The notes under the pieces were generated by a model. It had not been told where the DNA came from and did no database searches. It saw only the letters and a list, made by a program, of their open reading frames with translations. Positions 32,847-43,300 of a DNA stretch of 64,000 nucleotides are shown in pieces. The stretch comes from Tachypleus tridentatus (Eukaryota > Arthropoda > Merostomata > Xiphosura > Limulidae). The stretch covers positions 1,488,001 to 1,552,000 of the forward strand of contig NC_134831.1 in NCBI RefSeq assembly GCF_004210375.1, read 5' to 3'. Each line of letters starts with the position of its first letter. The first letter of the stretch is position 1. A program made the position numbers and the translations under genes.

Positions 32847-33076
32847 TAACCTGAGGGTCGCGGGTTCGAATCTGACCAAACATGCTCGCCCTTTCAGCCG
32901 TGGGGGCTTTATAATGTGACAGAAAATCCCACTATTCGTTGGTTAAAAGAGCAGCCCAAGAGTTGGCGGTGGGTGGTGATGACTAGCTGTCTTTCCTCTA
33001 GTCTTACACTACTAAATTAGGGACGGGTAAGCATATAGCCGTTGTGTGGTTTTGCGCGAAATTCAAAACAAACAAA
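32847..33076 (+). mobile_element. SINE family 1, 5' truncated within the head
   Basis: It starts at CCTGAGGGTCGCGGGTTCG and keeps the B box. GAGTTGGCGGTGGGTGGTGA and GCGCGAAATTCAAAACAAAC mark body and tail. Confidence 0.92.
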
Positions 33077-33409
33077 TTGGACTTATATACTAAATATTTA
33101 TAGTATTAACTTATAAACCAAATGTTTGTAATATAAATTTACCAACCTGGACCCCAGACATGTAGGAGCAGGAAATGTCCATTAAAGCCAAAACTCTACT
33201 TATAAACCAACTCGTATTATGGATACAATTTGGCTTAAGTTTACTGAAACTTTTAGCAGCGTTAAAAAAATAAGAGTCGTTTTACAAAGCTACACTGTTA
33301 TATGCGTGTAATTAACTAGTAATACTTTAAAGCTTTTAAAAGCAACCATTCTTGTACAAGGTTTTATTAATATAATACGTCAAGATCTAAGCTCATTATA
33401 AAATTTCTT

Positions 33410-33760
33410 CTAAGATGTAGCAAAGTAGGTTGTGAATTTTTTAATTTTGTTCATTGTGAATAATTTTAAAAAATACATCTTAGATATAGCAAAGTAGGTT
33501 ATGAATTATCGAATTTTGTTTGTTGTGCGCTCTCCCCGCTAGTACAGCGGTAAGTCTACGGATTTATAACGCTAAAATCAGGGGTTCGATACCCCTCGAT
33601 GGGCTCAGCTGATAGCCCGATGTGGCTATGCTATAAGAAAACCCAAACACACAAACGCATTGTTCGTTGTAAATCAGTATACAAAAATACAAGTAGCAAA
33701 GTGGATTATGAATTATGTTTGTTGTAAATTATTTAAAATACATCATAAATATAGGAACAT
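33410..33760. repeat. Three diverged units of a roughly 75-bp repeat, one split by a SINE
   Basis: TAGCAAAGTAGGTTGTGAAT (33418), TAGCAAAGTAGGTTATGAAT (33487) and TAGCAAAGTGGATTATGAAT (33693) are each followed by a TTTGTT(C/T)(A/G)TTGT stretch and AAATACATC. The second unit is interrupted by the family 2 SINE. Confidence 0.75.
33533..33656 (+). mobile_element. Short SINE family 2, full length reference copy
   Basis: The start TCCCCGCTAGTACAGCGGTA has an A-box-like site. TTTATAA forms the anticodon loop (UAU, Ile-like). GGGGTTCGATACCCC is the B box. CTCAGCTGATAGCCCGATGT leads to the tail AACCCAAACACACAAAC. It is inserted into a 75-bp repeat unit. TTGTT(C/T)GTTGT flanks both sides and may be the target duplication or part of the host repeat. 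Confidence 0.92.
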
Positions 33761-34066
33761 AGCTTACAGGTGAATGTAGGTGTATATTTGTTTGTTGAAG
33801 ATAAAGGTTGACACAGTTACTGCCATTTGATATTGTAACCATTCGCTGTCTTGTAACAGTTCAACAAAACTAACTTACGAACATGAGTTTGAAAATGTAC
33901 ATTAAAAATAAATAATTACTAAAAATCAATATTTTTTATATTACCCCTCAAATTACCAATTTGTTTGTATACTGTTTACTATCCATGGGGTCCAAATATC
34001 AGACTTTTGTGCAATGCAAACAAACCGAGTGAAATAACTCTTTTTTTTAAATGTAAAACAAATGGT

Positions 34067-34145
34067 GGTGGTAGTGGTAGAGGGGACTCCATCAGTAATA
34101 ATTGTGGTGGTAGGGGTAGAGGGGACTCTATCAGTAATAACTGTG
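34067..34145. repeat. 39-bp direct repeat, two units, G-rich
   Basis: GGTGGTAGTGGTAGAGGGGA at 34067 and GGTGGTAGGGGTAGAGGGGA at 34106, each followed by CTC(C/T)ATCAGTAATAA. Frames are open on both strands because 39 is a multiple of three. There is no sign of a real gene. Confidence 0.9.
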
Positions 34146-34176
34146 GTCAACAGTAGTACTTACTATATGTTTAGTT

Positions 34177-34406
34177 AGGCCCGGCATGGCCAAGCGTGCG
34201 ACTCGTAATCTAAGGATCGCGGGTTCGCATCCTCATCGCGCCAAACATGCTCGCCCTTTCAGCCGTTGGGGCGTTATAATGTGACGGGCAATCCCACTAT
34301 TCGTTGGTAAAAGAGTAGCCCAAGAGTTGGCGGTGGGTGGTGATGACTAGCTGCCTTCCCTCTAGTCTTACGGCTAGCACAGATAGCCCTCGAGTAGCTT
34401 TGTGCG

Positions 34407-34437
<31 letters not shown>

Positions 34438-34438
34438 G
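34177..34438 (+). mobile_element. SINE family 1 with long poly(A) end
   Basis: The head GGCCCGGCATGGCCAAGCG runs straight into TGCGACTCGTAATC, lacking the TGTTAAGGCG step. Body near consensus; part of the ACACTGCTAAATTAGGG segment is missing. The tail ends in about 23 A (34415-34437) instead of the usual CAAACAAAC. Confidence 0.93.
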
Positions 34439-35925
34439 AATAACAGCTGTTTAAATAAAAGGGGTAGAAAGTGAACTTTCTTGACAATATACAGTTTCAG
34501 GTTCTACCCTTACTCACGATTATTCTATGACAATTAAAACTGTTCAAAGTGATATAGGGGCATTTTACGGCGCATATGTAGACGTTACAAATATAAATTA
34601 AGCCTACAATTTGTTATTATCACACGTATTTATATCGTCCAACATTAAGAGTCTAACTTGTATGATCATTGTTCTCTGCTTATTATTTCTAACGAAATTA
34701 AAAAAAAAAGTAACAGTAAAAAATGGTTCGTACCAATATTGTTGTTCTAACCAGAACAAAATTTATGACGTACGAACTGTGACTGTTATCACGTACACTC
34801 GTGAGTCCGCCATGCAGTGGGAGGTCGAATGCTGAGACATATACGTTTGAGTTCTTAATGTACAGTGACATCTGTCGTTGACGCTGGGAACCACCAGGGA
34901 AAAGTTTACAATTTTTATTTTATTTTTTTCTTTTATGTTTTTATTTCCATTTTTTAGTTTTCTTTATTGTAATGTTTCAAAACTTAAACCCACAACAATA
35001 CCGCGAAATTGACAAACATAAGCGCAAACTTATTTGTTTCCATCTGTCAAGGAAATAAATGTAATTATAAAATTAAAAATGATAAAAAAATATAAACGCC
35101 TCATCGAACGATGCAAAGACTTTTAATACGTCGTTCTACATTCTCACTTCCTTGGATATTTTTCAAATTGGATAATTTAAGACTAAGCAGCAAATGGCGC
35201 CAATGATAATAAGCAATATTCTAAATAAACAGCTACTCAAGTGTGGCACAACATTGATAAATACAATCATTAGGGTGGAGGGAGCTTTCTCATACATCGG
35301 AAGAAACGATTCTTTAGATTTGTATATAAGCGTCCAGAAAAAAAACAACAACAAAGGACCAGTTGCTCCGTCTCCATTTTGAATAGTCTCCCATAATTAG
35401 AAGTTGGACAACGAGCACAGTTCAATTTCCTTTATATAACCCTTAAGGTTCTCTTGTCTTTCTACACTTCCAATCCTCATAACATTTAGTCACTTACTTA
35501 ATACTGAATTTTGTATTGTTATTTTCATATTAAGATCCTTAATTAAGTTCTCTCTCAGCCTACAGACCTCAGGATTAAAGTTTTATATATTTCTTTCAGG
35601 TCATGGATCACTAAATCCATCATTATAGTTTTATATTCTTTTTCAGACTCTGGACTACTGAACTTGTGGTTATACTAGTTTTATTTATGTGCGTTGCATT
35701 GTGGTGTTGACATGAATATATTTTGCAGTTTATATAATAATTTCTTTTTTATTTCAATTTGATATTATTTAATAGATCAAAAGAGAAATATAAAAAATGT
35801 CTTTCGTTCATTAATACGTTATCTCTTTTCTTTAGAGCCAAGTGATTACAGTCGGAAGTTTACATGGTTATATCGACCTGCAAGCTTGAAAACAGATTAA
35901 CCCTACACTTTTTTAAAGTAAATAA
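34439..35925. other. AT-rich intergenic DNA, no feature seen
   Basis: T-rich stretches near 34905-34990 and short frames on both strands near 35163-35382. No recognised repeat or protein. Confidence 0.4.
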
Positions 35926-35929
35926 TCTA

Positions 35930-36235
35930 TGATCCATCCCCTTGTAATAATAATAATAAATGTTAGGGTATGCCGTGAATATTGTAAAGAATCTATGATC
36001 CGTCCGCTTGTAATAATAATAAATATTAGGGTATACAGTAACTAATGTAAATAATCTATGATCCATCCCCTTGTAATAATAATAAATGTCAGGGTATGCC
36101 GTGAATGTTGTAAAGAATCTATGATCCGTCCGCTTGTAATAATAATAAATATTAGGGTATACAGTAACTAATGTAAATAATCTATGATTCTTCAGCGTAT
36201 AATAGTAATAAATATTAGAGTATATAGTGAAGGTA
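35930..36235. repeat. Two-step tandem array: about 63-bp unit in alternating A/B types
   Basis: Units start near 35934 (A), 36000 (B), 36063 (A), 36126 (B) and 36190 (diverged). A units read CCATCCCCTTGTAATAATAA and contain GGGTATGCCGTGAAT. B units read CCGTCCGCTTGTAATAATAA and contain GGGTATACAGTAACTAATG. The A-B pair of about 126 bp was duplicated as a higher-order unit. Confidence 0.9.
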
Positions 36236-36396
36236 CATAATCAACTTTTAAGCTAAAAATACACGTCTTATTTGTTTAATTACATAGTATCGGTTACAGA
36301 TTATTTCAAGATATTGTTTTACGCATCTTTGTGGACCTACAGAGGTACCTCTGAGAACCATGAGACATCTTTGGTACAATTACCTTATACAACGGT

Positions 36397-36524
36397 GTTT
36401 GTGTTTTCTTATAGCAAAGCCACATCGAGCTATCTGCTGAATCCACCGAGAGGAATCGAATCCCTGATTTTCCCTGATTTTAGCGTTGTAAATCCATAGA
36501 CTTATCGCTGTACCAGCGGGGTAC
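36397..36524 (-). mobile_element. Short SINE family 2, with internal 11-bp duplication
   Basis: The antisense copy: TGTTTTCTTATAGCAAAGCC tail, GAGCTATCTGCTGAATCCAC, GAGAGGAATCGAATCCC, and TAAATCCATAGACTTATCGC. TCCCTGATTTT is repeated back to back. Confidence 0.88.
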
Positions 36525-37744
36525 CCCTTATATAATTAACTGGTCTAAGTAGTAAAAAATATATATAGCAATGGACAAAAAAAAACCAAAGTTATTAAAA
36601 TTACGAAATATTCCCAGATATCAAGACGAGTGAAAAACAAAAACGAACTGAAATTATAAACTGTTGACCTTAGGATTCTTATATAAAAAAAAAAAAAAGT
36701 GGGCAAGAAGAAAACCAGCGAAATACTAGAAGACAAGGAGTACGTGTGTATGCGTATCCATAAGGACAGTGGTTGTATTGTTGGGAACCACGTGTGTAAT
36801 AAAAAGCACGTGCGCTCTTCAGGTAGATTACGTTTCAGTCAATGATATCATTGGCTTTAATACTTAACTTTACTATCGCCCTCTAACGGCGGCCAGCTTA
36901 GATAACTAAAAGAAACTGAAGTTTCATTGTTTAAAAATTTAAAAAATGACCACTTGAGAATAATTAACCATACGGTCGGCTTATAAACCTAAATAGACCA
37001 AGTTTATATCTTATTTCATTTCCACAAAAGTAAAAAGGAAAAAATTTTACTGAGTGACATCCTTTTCTACAAGAGCCATTTATTAAACATAAGAGCTTTT
37101 AAATCTATGTCGTATAGACATTTTAAGAGCTGCTCTTCAACTGGACAACGTTGCGGTTTACAACAGGGACATACTTCGGAACGAATTTTCTGTCTATATT
37201 TGGGGGGGGGGTGATTCTTCAAGTTATAGTTGAGGCTTTCTTCGGATGCCGTTTCGCTTCTTAGTTGAGGTTTTTTTTCTCTCGAAGCGATCTTTCATTC
37301 TTTAACCAAGGTACCTTTAGGGCGTTTCCTTTATACCTAAAACCCTTTACAGGAAGTCGTTTCAGTTCCTATTCTGAGGACCTTCTCTTAATAAGAAGGA
37401 AGCCTTAGTATAGATACCAAAACTGTCCCATTACTGAAACAAGTAGTGTGTTACGACTTTCAACCAGAGGGAGTGTACTCAACCAAAAGGAGTGTACCCT
37501 GTCAGCCTATGCAGCTACTATTAAACAAACAGAAGAACTGACTGCTACAGTTATAATGCTTTCGGAGTTGAAAGTGCAGAATATGCTCAGATTCATATCG
37601 CGGCTTGAATCTTGGACTTTAGAAACTGCATGCCAGCACTGTAATACTGACACCACGCCCTCTACCGTATCCCAATCAAAACCTGTAGTGGAGTTTATGC
37701 ATGGAATTTTGCTGTTGTTATTTTACTTTTTGTTATTAAAACCT
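36525..37744. other. Intergenic DNA, no supported gene
   Basis: Contains a run of about ten G near 37202. A 123-codon frame at 37448-37819 ends inside the next SINE and shows no recognised domain. It is probably chance. Confidence 0.35.
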
Positions 37745-37771
37745 AAGTCCTACGGTCTGGTGACATTTCGA

Positions 37772-37984
37772 AACTCCATCACCGAACATACTCTTCCTTT
37801 CACCGGTGGGGTATTATAATGTGAAGGCCAATCCCACCATTCGTTGGTACAAGAGTAGCCCAAGAGCTGACAGTGGATAGTGCTGAGTAGCTACTTTTCC
37901 TCTAGTCTATCACTGCTTAATTAGGGATAGCTAGTGCAGATAGCCCCCAATCAGCTTTGTGCGAAATTTAAAACAAAACAAACC
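37772..37984 (+). mobile_element. SINE family 1, head lost, diverged
   Basis: CATACTCTTCCTTTCACCGG, GGTGGGGTATTATAATGTGA, GCTGACAGTGGATAGTGCTG and the tail GCGAAATTTAAAACAAAACA correspond to the body and tail of family 1. Confidence 0.85.
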
Positions 37985-38185
37985 AGTTTCAAAGAACATA
38001 AAAAGTAACCTTCACACGTTTTCGAACACTGTAAGTCAAATAAACACAACATAACCATAGAAAACACTCAAATACTAAATAAAGAAACAAACACAAACAA
38101 AGGCAAAATTAAAGAAGCCTTACTTATACTTACGTAGGATTTTAGAAGGATCCCTAGCTATACTGGAGAAACAGAACTATAACAT

Positions 38186-39514
38186 ATTATATCTACTGTA
38201 TCCACTACTTAGTTTCAACTTTAATCAAATAACTAGAATATTTTGCCTCTATTTTATCCACCATTTAATTTCATCTATAATCAAATAACAAGAATATTTT
38301 ACCTTTACTTTATCGACTATTTAATTTCATCTTTAATCAAATAACTAGAATATTTTACCTCTACTTTATCCACTATTTAACTTCATCTTTAATCAAATAA
38401 CTAGAGTATTTTACCTCTACTTTATCGACTATTTAATTTCATCTTTAATCAAATAACTAGAGTATTTTACCTCTACTTTATCCACTATTTAATTTCACCT
38501 TTAATCAAATAACTAGTATATATTACCTCTACTTTATCCACTATTTAATTTCACCTTTAATCAAATAACTAGTATATTTTACCTCTACTTTATCCATTAT
38601 TTAATTTCATCTTTAATCAAATAATTAGTATATTTTACCTCTACTTTATCCACTATTTAATTTCATCTTTAATCAAATAACTAGAATATTTTACCTCTAC
38701 TTTATCCACTATTTAATTTCATCTTTAATCAAGAAACTAGTGCATTTTACCTCTACTTTATCCACTATTTATTTTCATCTTTAATCAAATAACTAGTATA
38801 TTTTACCTATACTTTATCCACTATTTAATTTCGTCTTTAATCAAATAACTGAAATATTTTGCTTCTATTTTATCCACTATTTAATTTCATCTTTAATCAA
38901 ATAACTAGTATATTTTACCTTTACTTTATCCACTATTTAATTTCATCTTTAATCAAATAACTAGAGTATTTTACCTATACTTTACCCACTATTTAATTTT
39001 ATCTTTAATCAAATAACTAGAGTATTTTACCTCTACTTTATCCACTATTTAATTTCATCTTTAATCAAATAACTAGAATATTTTACTTCTACTTTATCCA
39101 CTATTTAATTTCATCTTTAATAAAAAAACTAGTGCATTTTACCTCTACTTTATCCACTATTTATTTTCATCTTTAATCAAATAACTAGTATATTTTACCT
39201 CCACTTTATCCACTATTTAATTTCATCTTTAATAAAATACCTAGAATATTTTACTTCTACTTTATCCACTATTTGATTCCATATTTAATCAAATAACTAG
39301 AATATTTTATCTCTACTTTATCCACTATCTAATTTCCTCTTTAATCAAATAACTAGAACATTTTACCTCTGCTTTATCCACTATCTAATTTCATCTTTAA
39401 TAAAATAAGTAGAATATTTTATCTCTACTTTATCCACTATTTAATTCCATCTTTGATCAAATAATTAGAATATTTTATCTCTACTTTATTCACTATTTAA
39501 TTTCATCTTTACTG
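38186..39514. repeat. 56-bp minisatellite, about 24 units
   Basis: TTTATCCACTATTTAATTTC units occur exactly every 56 bp: the phase at 38197, 38253, 38309 and 38365 is kept to 39485. Units differ at several positions (CTAGAATATT, CTAGTATATT or CTAGAGTATT types) but length changes are not seen. It ends abruptly near ACTGAAATTAAG. Confidence 0.96.
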
Positions 39515-39861
39515 AAATTAAGTCAAATGGTAAGATCGGGGATCATCTCATATTCGATGTATTCTTTTATATCTTCATAAACGTTCATTTTAGTTTGTGG
39601 TATAATATGTTCGCGACGAACAATACGAACCACTTTTAACTTGGACCATATGGTTCAGGATGTTACATAATGGTGTTCTAGTGAGTTCCTTTGAAATAAA
39701 ATGTGCTGTAAAAGTAGGAGTAAGTTTCGCAAGATAATATATCAGCGAATACTGTTTGAGACAGAAACTGATATTCATGGGTTGCGTGCATACCTGACTA
39801 CATCGAAATAATTTACTTTTATTTCATTTTAAGATGTTGCCCCTTAAACTTCCGACCCCCT
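39515..39861. other. Intergenic DNA, no feature seen
   Basis: A 62-codon minus-strand frame (39778-39590) has no recognisable content. Confidence 0.4.
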
Positions 39862-39948
39862 TTCCCAAGCGGCACAGTGGACTTATAATAAAACGGGTTT
39901 TCGCACCCGTGGCGGGCACAGCCGAGATAGCAAGAAGCAAACAAAACC
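39862..39948 (+). mobile_element. SINE family 3, compact copy
   Basis: AAGCGGCACAGTGGACTTAT is the A-box side, GGGTTTTCGCACCCGTGG the B-box side, then GGCGGGCACAGCCGAGATAG and the tail GCAAACAAAACC. It is the same family as the antisense fragments at 19538 and 24786. Confidence 0.65.
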
Positions 39949-40206
39949 TAAAAATCCTACGTTGGCCGAACTTAGTGAGATGCTATTAGGTTTATTGCCG
40001 AAATCATCATTAGGGTACTCAACTAATCAACCCATGCATTCAAATATTTATAAGTAGATAAGAATAGCATGCTTGATGTGCTATATTAACGGACAAGTTG
40101 ATTTTTAGTTTCGCTCTCTGTATATAATTCACTATGCTTGAGTATATAGTATTTTAATACGTTTCTTTTTTGCCGACTGAACGAAAAGAAATCCAAATCC
40201 GGTTCT

Positions 40207-40378
40207 GTTTATTTTCAATTTCATGCAAAGCAACACGAGAATTATTTGCGCAGTGAAAAACTAGAGGGAAGATAGCTAGTACACACCACCCACCACCAAC
40301 TCTTGGACCACTTTTTTCTTACCGGTGAATAGTGTGATTGATTGTACATTATAACATCCCTACGGCTGAAAGGGCGAG
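40207..40378 (-). mobile_element. SINE family 1, head missing, abutting the satellite
   Basis: The antisense copy runs from TATTTTCAATTTCATGCAAA through CACCACCCACCACCAACTCT to TACGGCTGAAAGGGCGAG. The head side is replaced by the first satellite-like bases, so the SINE marks the left border of the array. Confidence 0.85.
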
Positions 40379-43300
40379 AAAGTTACAGATTTCGAGTCAC
40401 TAATGAGGTCAAGAGACTGTAGAATTATCAGTAAAGGTTACAGCTTTGTCACTAATGACCAAGTTCTGTAGAATTATCAAAGGTTACAGTTTTGTCACTA
40501 ATGACCAAGTTCTGTAGAATTATCAAAGGTTACAGTTTTGTCACTAATGACCAAGTTCTGTAGAATTATCAAAGGTTACAGTTTTGTCACTAATGACCAA
40601 GTTCTGTAGAATTATCAAAGGTTACAGTTTTGTCACTAATGACCAAGTTCTGTAGAATTATCAAAGGTTACAGTTTTGTCACTAATGACCAAGTTCTGTA
40701 GAATTATCAAAGGTTACAGTTTTGTCACTAATGACCAAGTTCTGTAGAATTATCAAAGGTTACAGTTTTGTCACTAATGACCAAGTTCTGTAGAATTATC
40801 AAAGGTTACAGTTTTGTCACTAATGACCAAGTTCTGTAGAATTATCAAAGGTTACAGTTTTGTCACTAATGACCAAGTTCTGTAGAATTATCAAAGGTTA
40901 CAGTTTTGTCACTAATGACCAAGTTCTGTAGAATTATCAAAGGTTACAGTTTTGTCACTAATGACCAAGTTCTGTAGAATTATCAAAGGTTACAGTTTTG
41001 TCACTAATGACCAAGTTCTGTAGAATTATCAAAGGTTACAGTTTTGTCACTAATGACCAAGTTCTGTAGAATTATCAAAGGTTACAGTTTTGTCACTAAT
41101 GACCAAGTTCTGTAGAATTATCAAAGGTTACAGTTTTGTCACTAATGACCAAGTTCTGTAGAATTATCAAAGGTTACAGTTTTGTCACTAATGACCAAGT
41201 TCTGTAGAATTATCAAAGGTTACAGTTTTGTCACTAATGACCAAGTTCTGTAGAATTATCAAAGGTTACAGTTTTGTCACTAATGACCAAGTTCTGTAGA
41301 ATTATCAAAGGTTACAGTTTTGTCACTAATGACCAAGTTCTGTAGAATTATCAAAGGTTACAGTTTTGTCACTAATGACCAAGTTCTGTAGAATTATCAA
41401 AGGTTACAGTTTTGTCACTAATGACCAAGTTCTGTAGAATTATCAAAGGTTACAGTTTTGTCACTAATGACCAAGTTCTGTAGAATTATCAAAGGTTACA
41501 GTTTTGTCACTAATGACCAAGTTCTGTAGAATTATCAAAGGTTACAGTTTTGTCACTAATGACCAAGTTCTGTAGAATTATCAAAGGTTACAGTTTTGTC
41601 ACTAATGACCAAGTTCTGTAGAATTATCAAAGGTTACAGTTTTGTCACTAATGACCAAGTTCTGTAGAATTATCAAAGGTTACAGTTTTGTCACTAATGA
41701 CCAAGTTCTGTAGAATTATCAAAGGTTACAGTTTTGTCACTAATGACCAAGTTCTGTAGAATTATCAAAGGTTACAGTTTTGTCACTAATGACCAAGTTC
41801 TGTAGAATTATCAAAGGTTACAGTTTTGTCACTAATGACCAAGTTCTGTAGAATTATCAAAGGTTACAGTTTTGTCACTAATGACCAAGTTCTGTAGAAT
41901 TATCAAAGGTTACAGTTTTGTCACTAATGACCAAGTTCTGTAGAATTATCAAAGGTTACAGTTTTGTCACTAATGACCAAGTTCTGTAGAATTATCAAAG
42001 GTTACAGTTTTGTCACTAATGACCAAGTTCTGTAGAATTATCAAAGGTTACAGTTTTGTCACTAATGACCAAGTTCTGTAGAATTATCAAAGGTTACAGT
42101 TTTGTCACTAATGACCAAGTTCTGTAGAATTATCAAAGGTTACAGTTTTGTCACTAATGACCAAGTTCTGTAGAATTATCAAAGGTTACAGTTTTGTCAC
42201 TAATGACCAAGTTCTGTAGAATTATCAAAGGTTACAGTTTTGTCACTAATGACCAAGTTCTGTAGAATTATCAAAGGTTACAGTTTTGTCACTAATGACC
42301 AAGTTCTGTAGAATTATCAAAGGTTACAGTTTTGTCACTAATGACCAAGTTCTGTAGAATTATCAAAGGTTACAGTTTTGTCACTAATGACCAAGTTCTG
42401 TAGAATTATCAAAGGTTACAGTTTTGTCACTAATGACCAAGTTCTGTAGAATTATCAAAGGTTACAGTTTTGTCACTAATGACCAAGTTCTGTAGAATTA
42501 TCAAAGGTTACAGTTTTGTCACTAATGACCAAGTTCTGTAGAATTATCAAAGGTTACAGTTTTGTCACTAATGACCAAGTTCTGTAGAATTATCAAAGGT
42601 TACAGTTTTGTCACTAATGACCAAGTTCTGTAGAATTATCAAAGGTTACAGTTTTGTCACTAATGACCAAGTTCTGTAGAATTATCAAAGGTTACAGTTT
42701 TGTCACTAATGACCAAGTTCTGTAGAATTATCAAAGGTTACAGTTTTGTCACTAATGACCAAGTTCTGTAGAATTATCAAAGGTTACAGTTTTGTCACTA
42801 ATGACCAAGTTCTGTAGAATTATCAAAGGTTACAGTTTTGTCACTAATGACCAAGTTCTGTAGAATTATCAAAGGTTACAGTTTTGTCACTAATGACCAA
42901 GTTCTGTAGAATTATCAAAGGTTACAGTTTTGTCACTAATGACCAAGTTCTGTAGAATTATCAAAGGTTACAGTTTTGTCACTAATGACCAAGTTCTGTA
43001 GAATTATCAAAGGTTACAGTTTTGTCACTAATGACCAAGTTCTGTAGAATTATCAAAGGTTACAGTTTTGTCACTAATGACCAAGTTCTGTAGAATTATC
43101 AAAGGTTACAGTTTTGTCACTAATGACCAAGTTCTGTAGAATTATCAAAGGTTACAGTTTTGTCACTAATGACCAAGTTCTGTAGAATTATCAAAGGTTA
43201 CAGTTTTGTCACTAATGACCAAGTTCTGTAGAATTATCAAAGGTTACAGTTTTGTCACTAATGACCAAGTTCTGTAGAATTATCAAAGGTTACAGTTTTG

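Noticed and set aside
34067..34145. Gly-rich RGD-containing peptide gene
   Set aside because: Only two 39-bp units, open on both strands, with no start context or longer frame.
37448..37819. 123-codon plus-strand frame
   Set aside because: Its end lies in a diverged SINE, no domain or splice support is seen, and a hydrophobic stretch is easily produced by T-rich DNA.
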